Assembly: GCA_029245025.1 (NCBI GenBank) | Contig: JAQWQC010000006.1 | Coordinates: 496,001 to 560,000, forward strand | Origin: Rhodospirillaceae bacterium | GTDB lineage: Bacteria > Pseudomonadota > Alphaproteobacteria > Rhodospirillales > Rhodospirillaceae | Length of the DNA stretch: 64,000 nucleotides | Direction: 5' to 3' | Shown: positions 60,380-64,000 of the stretch, one piece after another | Layout: the number at the start of each line of letters is the position of its first letter | How positions within the stretch are numbered: position 1 is the first letter of the stretch | Translations under genes and position numbers: made by a program | Notes under the pieces: model-generated | The model's input: the letters and a program-made list of their open reading frames with translations, nothing else | Told to the model about the DNA's origin: nothing | The model's database searches: none

Positions 60380-61045
60380 ATGATCAGCAGCACAATGTCT
60401 CTGAACATGCGTGTATTACGAACATTCATCGTTGCAGTTTTCACTGTGACTTTTGTTCCGACGGCAACGGTTCAGGCTGGTGATATTCCAGCCGACTTTA
60501 TGGTCGATCTGGACGGCCTAACGGTATCTGAAAGTGAATTTGTGTGCTTGGCATTGAATGACTACTTTGAAGCACGTGGAGAAAGTCTCGCGGGCCGTTT
60601 GGCTGTGGCTAAGGTTGTGATCAATAGGGCGATGGATCGACGTTACCCCTCAAACATCTGTAGCGTTATTCAGCAAAATAAAGCGCGAGTTATGCACCGC
60701 TGCCAGTTTTCCTGGTATTGCGATGGACTGCCTGACACGCCCTACAACAGCGTCGCTTGGCTGCGGTCACTTAAGTTGGCGGCGGCCGTGTTGCAAAAAG
60801 ACTCCGGTGTTGCTGATCCAACCGGCGGTGCTCTTTGGTATCACGCAGCATGGGTGCACCCTTCGTGGGCCGATAATCTACAAGTATCTGGTGTAATTGG
60901 CGGCCATATTTTCTATCGTGACCTTGAGGGCAGCCGATACGCCAAAACAGCTAAGAAACAGGATCCGATGGTTCCTGCCTTGCACCGCTTTGCGGAGTGG
61001 ATTGAATCCCGTGAAGTGCGTACGACGGCGATTGCAAGCCGTTAG
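60380..61045 (+). CDS. SleB/CwlJ-type cell-wall hydrolase
   Basis: 221 residues. A signal peptide or N-terminal anchor (VLRTFIVAVFTVTFVPTATVQA) is followed by the Hydrolase_2 domain: NDYFEARGESLAGRLAVAKV with the catalytic Glu, INRAMDRRYPSNICSVIQQ, CQFSWYCDG, and GALWYHAAWVHPSW. In non-spore formers such proteins trim peptidoglycan in the periplasm. GGAG precedes ATG 60380. Its last 95 bases overlap, on the other strand, the end of the YgjP-type gene. Confidence 0.9.
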   Translation: MISSTMSLNMRVLRTFIVAVFTVTFVPTATVQAGDIPADFMVDLDGLTVSESEFVCLALNDYFEARGESLAGRLAVAKVVINRAMDRRYPSNICSVIQQNKARVMHRCQFSWYCDGLPDTPYNSVAWLRSLKLAAAVLQKDSGVADPTGGALWYHAAWVHPSWADNLQVSGVIGGHIFYRDLEGSRYAKTAKKQDPMVPALHRFAEWIESREVRTTAIASR

Positions 61046-61778
61046 GGTTGTTTTTCCATTCGTTGAGGCCGTAGCGGTGTAGGTCACCGCCGTGCTCTTT
61101 GAGCCATTGTGTTTGCGCTCGTCGATCATCAATTAACTGGTCAACGGTATTCCAAAACCGCTCTGAGTGATTGAGTTCACATAGGTGTGAGACTTCATGG
61201 GCGATGACATATTTAGTCACTGCTGTTGGGGTCATTATGAGCCGCCAACTGAAAGATAGCCGCCCACCCAACGAGCAACTCCCCCACCGTGACCGCGTGT
61301 CCTTGATAGATATGTTGGTCACCGTTCTATCAAGTTTTTCAGCGTAGGAATGTGCGATCGGCGTGATGAAACGCCGTGCTTCGTCCTTAAACCAATCGTG
61401 AATGCGCCGCGACAAATGATCGGTGGCACCCGAGACATTGAGGTAGTTGTTTTCTCGCCACACGCCCCGTCGTGCTTCTGGGCAATGTTGAATGGTATGC
61501 TGCTCTCCAAGTATGGGGACCTCCGTGCCATCCGCAAAAGGTACCGGTAACACCATTTCGGCTAAGCGATCGGCGATCCAGTGTGCCTTGTCTTCAGCAA
61601 ATGCAATGGCCGCCTTCTTGCTGGCGCGTTTTGGCTTAACCAGCACCACACATCCGCTTATGGGGTCAACGCGAAGGCTAAGGCGGCGCGCTCGAGCATG
61701 TTCAGTAAGGCGCACGGTTAGGTTTTGGTTGTTGACGCTTAAGGCCAGCACCTCTTGTTTTTTTGGGCTACCCGCCAC
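60951..61778 (-). CDS. YgjP-like (DUF45/M48-type) metallopeptidase
   Basis: 275 residues. LSLRVDPISGCVVLVKPKRA is the N-terminal YgjP motif, TRSRWGSCSLGGRLSFSWRL the WGSC core, and YVIAHEVSHLCELNHSERFW carries the zinc site HEVSH with the distal His. The domain ends near residue 237 (HRYG). About 38 extra residues (ending ARQEPSDPVS) lie antisense to the 3' end of the SleB gene and may be recent. It is followed 14 bases upstream by ycgN on the same strand. Confidence 0.9.
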   Translation of the reverse strand: MAGSPKKQEVLALSVNNQNLTVRLTEHARARRLSLRVDPISGCVVLVKPKRASKKAAIAFAEDKAHWIADRLAEMVLPVPFADGTEVPILGEQHTIQHCPEARRGVWRENNYLNVSGATDHLSRRIHDWFKDEARRFITPIAHSYAEKLDRTVTNISIKDTRSRWGSCSLGGRLSFSWRLIMTPTAVTKYVIAHEVSHLCELNHSERFWNTVDQLIDDRRAQTQWLKEHGGDLHRYGLNEWKNNPNGLQSPSYALHGIQSTPQSGARQEPSDPVS

Positions 61779-61792
61779 GACTACATGTCCGG

Positions 61793-62242
61793 CTAATCAA
61801 CTAGGTGTGACCCCAGTGGGCCCGCCTCAGTTTCTGAAACAGCACGGCCTCGCACTGATACGCCGGCCACATGCACGGTTTCAGAATCTCCTGAAACCAG
61901 GGGATGCCAATGCGGTAAATCCTCACCATTGGCTATCAACCGGTAAGCACAAGTGGACGGCAGCCAATTCAAGGTACCGGCTGTTTTTGGCGAAAGTTGA
62001 ACGCAATCCGGCACCTTCACTTTGCGGTTGGAATAATCGGTGCATCGGCACGTCTCAACATCGAGCAGTCGGCACGCGACATTGGTTGGAAATATTTCGT
62101 CCGTATCGGCATCTTGAAGCTTGTGCAGGCAGCACTTTCCGCACCCGTCACACAGGCTTTCCCATTCTTGGCGCGACATATGTCGAAGTTTCTTTGTCTG
62201 CCAAAAGGGCGCCGGGCTGTTTGATTCGTTTGATACCGTCAA
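61793..62242 (-). CDS. YcgN-family cysteine-cluster protein (UPF0260)
   Basis: 149 residues. APFWQTKKL, the Cys-rich [32 protein letters not shown] and VPDCVQLSP give eight or more Cys at family positions, likely a metal site. [14 protein letters not shown] is the C-terminal block. It starts with TTG overlapping the SCO gene stop (TTGA); the length to the PFW motif supports it. Function is not established. Confidence 0.88.
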   Translation of the reverse strand: MTVSNESNSPAPFWQTKKLRHMSRQEWESLCDGCGKCCLHKLQDADTDEIFPTNVACRLLDVETCRCTDYSNRKVKVPDCVQLSPKTAGTLNWLPSTCAYRLIANGEDLPHWHPLVSGDSETVHVAGVSVRGRAVSETEAGPLGSHLVD

Positions 62243-62853
62243 AGCAAATCTCTTAGGCGGGTGCTGAGCTCTTCTATAGTTACGTCTTTCCTGAAGTGAT
62301 CAATGTACCGCCCACTTCGGTTCATCAGATAAAGAAATCCTGAATGATCGATAGTATAGTCTCCGTCTTCACCAATCGGTGCCTCTCGAAAGAAAACCCG
62401 ATAGGCATCGGCTACAGCTTGAATTTGTTCTTGGGTTCCGGTCAGCCCAATCATTTGGGAGTGAAAGTTGCTGACATACGCTGACATTGTCTCAATGGTA
62501 TCGCGTTTCGGGTCAAGAGTAATAAATACGGGTTGGACAGACTCACCTTTTTGGCCTGGTAGTATGTTTATGGCGTCAGCCACAGTTTGCAATGTCATTG
62601 GGCAGATGTCGGGACAGTACGTAAAGCCAAAATATATTAGGTTATAGCGACCAAGAAGAATCTGCTCCGTTACGTCTGCCCCTGTTTGATCCGTCAACGT
62701 AAAAGCGCCACCAATTGCAGCAGACCCTTCGACTGTTGTGTTATTGGGATCCGGGCGGAATGCCGGTAAGTAAAACGCAAGAATGAGCAGCGTGCCAATT
62801 GCCACCATGCCGCCAATAATGAATCGCTTAGCTATTGCCGGAGTCATCGTCAT
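62239..62853 (-). CDS. SCO1/SenC-family copper/thiol protein
   Basis: 204 residues with one N-terminal membrane helix ([19 protein letters not shown]). The thioredoxin-like domain has the copper/thiol motif [15 protein letters not shown] and the distal His in [10 protein letters not shown]. Members help mature the CuA site of cytochrome c oxidase or act in redox defence. It lies 52 bases after the ccmI end on the same strand, consistent with respiratory assembly. Confidence 0.92.
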   Translation of the reverse strand: MTMTPAIAKRFIIGGMVAIGTLLILAFYLPAFRPDPNNTTVEGSAAIGGAFTLTDQTGADVTEQILLGRYNLIYFGFTYCPDICPMTLQTVADAINILPGQKGESVQPVFITLDPKRDTIETMSAYVSNFHSQMIGLTGTQEQIQAVADAYRVFFREAPIGEDGDYTIDHSGFLYLMNRSGRYIDHFRKDVTIEELSTRLRDLL

Positions 62854-62905
62854 TTCCTTGGCTGAGTGATTGAGACTGGGCGATTTAAAAAGCCTTATAA
62901 CTGGT

Positions 62906-64000
62906 TCAGTCTGGAAGTTCTTCTAATCTCCGCATTACGGCAGCGCGGGCTGAATCTCCCTGGGGAAGGATATCGAGCAGCCGGGTCCAGTGGGCTCTGG
63001 CACCCGTTATGTCTCTCGCGCTGGCGGCTGATAATCCCGCAATAAAAAGTCCATCGGGATTGTTGTGATCCAGCTTGAGTATCTCTTCGCTCAAGGCAGA
63101 TACTTCATCGGGAATGGGGGCGTTTGGCGAAACGGCGTTCAGCAATAAATCCGCCAACAGAATGCGTGGTTCAATTGCTTGTTCTCTTAGCCGCGTTGCT
63201 TGTCGGTAGGCGTTGGCAGATTTCTCTGTGTCACTGAGAACCCCGTAAGACCGTCCAAGTTGCATCCAACCGTCGTAATCTTCTGGTCCGAACTCGAGGC
63301 GGGCTTCTAACCCCCCAACCATCTCTTGAATCATTGCCAGTTCATCACCGGAAAAACGACCAGCCAAGGCACTGACATCCGGGCGGAAGTCTTCTTCATC
63401 CGCCTCTGGAACAACGTCTTGTTCGATTGGCGCGGCGATAGCCGGAGGCGGTACGAACTCTCCGTCAAGCGGATGGCGTGGCGTTACCGTCATTGGCATG
63501 ATATTCGATGCCATGGCGAACTGGCCCATTTGATCCCGGACCATAGCAAGCCAAGGCGCATCAGCTGGGGCACCGGCAGTCAGGTCTCGCCAAATAGCTA
63601 TGGCGTTTGCAACATTACCAGCCTGCGCTTCAGCCAGACCAAGGTAGAACCTTGACCGCGGTTCATCTCGATTTGTTCTGAGAACAGCCCTGAATATATC
63701 TGCGGCTTCTGGCGTCACAGTGCCGCTGTTCAACGCCGTTAGCGTGTCAGCAAATTCGGTGTAGGTCTCAACATTGCTGGCACCACTGGCGAGGGCTCGA
63801 CGGTAGGCGCTGGCTGAGTCTTCAAGACGATTGACCTGACGATAACTTCGCGCCAACAAAATCCAGCCTTCTGTGCTGTCTGGATCTTGTCGCAGTCGGT
63901 CAGCCAAATCTTCGATCAAAATATCAAAGTCGGCCATGTCCGGGTTGGCAAGCGCTTCTGCTCGGCGGTCTTCCGATCCCGCGGCCGGTAGCCCTGGTGT
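62906..64000 (-). CDS. ccmI: Cytochrome c biogenesis protein CcmI, C-terminal TPR part (truncated by window)
   Basis: The frame is open to the right edge; the residues before the first Met read LPAAGSEDRRAEALANPD, normal for the CcmI linker. TPR units follow: GWILLARSYRQVNRLEDSA, RSRFYLGLAEAQAGN, GWMQLGRSYGVLSDTEKSA and GLFIAGLSAASARDITGAR. The membrane helices of the N-terminal half lie beyond the window. In haem delivery to apocytochrome c it holds the apoprotein. ATG 63937 is internal, not the true start. Confidence 0.85.
   Translation of the reverse strand, partial: TPGLPAAGSEDRRAEALANPDMADFDILIEDLADRLRQDPDSTEGWILLARSYRQVNRLEDSASAYRRALASGASNVETYTEFADTLTALNSGTVTPEAADIFRAVLRTNRDEPRSRFYLGLAEAQAGNVANAIAIWRDLTAGAPADAPWLAMVRDQMGQFAMASNIMPMTVTPRHPLDGEFVPPPAIAAPIEQDVVPEADEEDFRPDVSALAGRFSGDELAMIQEMVGGLEARLEFGPEDYDGWMQLGRSYGVLSDTEKSANAYRQATRLREQAIEPRILLADLLLNAVSPNAPIPDEVSALSEEILKLDHNNPDGLFIAGLSAASARDITGARAHWTRLLDILPQGDSARAAVMRRLEELPD

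Overview
The window reads as a chromosomal segment of an alphaproteobacterium, probably a free-living heterotroph of the Rhodospirillales type. The basis is the block ubiB-ubiE / mutM-(small secreted protein)-enoyl-CoA hydratase-rpsT-dnaA-dnaN-recF-gyrB, the presence of a DUF1674 (SdhAF4-like) gene, CcmI with an SCO protein, and moderate GC with Shine-Dalgarno starts. No phage, insertion sequence or CRISPR array is visible. The assignment to an order is inference; class level is well supported.

Layout. 1-2.2 kb: end of a Rieske-type protein and acetyl-CoA synthetase. 2.2-2.9 kb: a short minus-strand operon of a PLDc_N-like membrane peptide (broken by a homopolymer frameshift), a DUF1674 protein and a decayed third gene. 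3-8.4 kb: an FAD oxidoreductase, two tandem alpha/beta-hydrolase paralogues with His in place of the nucleophile Ser, a secreted NAD(P)-binding protein, and rsmB. 8.5-25.3 kb: surface-glycan genes in several divergent blocks: LegB-type 4,6-dehydratase, two methyltransferases, GT4 and GT2 glycosyltransferases, an LPG-synthase-TM protein, an AsnB amidotransferase, and a WbpG/HisH/HisF set that should convert an N-acetyl sugar to an acetamidino sugar, followed by a hexapeptide transferase and a secreted VOC protein. A subtilase gene sits in the middle in the opposite orientation. A third, double-domain member of the odd hydrolase family lies at 12.5-14.1 kb.

25.3-30.9 kb is a peptide/nickel-type ABC importer (binding protein and two permeases, no ATPases) with a TauD-like dioxygenase. 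It is interrupted by two clearly decayed genes: a TRAP-type binding protein upstream, and a methyltransferase between the binding protein and the first permease. 30.9-46.2 kb is housekeeping: MFS exporter, tRNA-Ala(CGC), yggT, folD, FkbM methyltransferase, enoyl-CoA isomerase, argG, rlmN, an OmpA-like lipoprotein, moeB, dut, coaBC, ubiB, ubiE, mutM and an enoyl-CoA hydratase.

46.2-53.5 kb carries rpsT and the dnaA-dnaN-recF-gyrB replication block. I see no cluster of DnaA boxes, so the replication origin is probably elsewhere. 53.5-64 kb holds a TonB-dependent receptor with a strong UUCG terminator, a remnant of a ribbon-helix-helix antitoxin-like gene, a class A penicillin-binding protein, a Bcr/CflA exporter, a SleB-type cell-wall hydrolase overlapping a YgjP metallopeptidase gene, YcgN, SCO and the C-terminal TPR part of CcmI, cut by the window edge.

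The least explained content is the His-nucleophile hydrolase subfamily (four domains in three genes), the amidino-sugar cluster split by a subtilase, and the several genes caught in decay.
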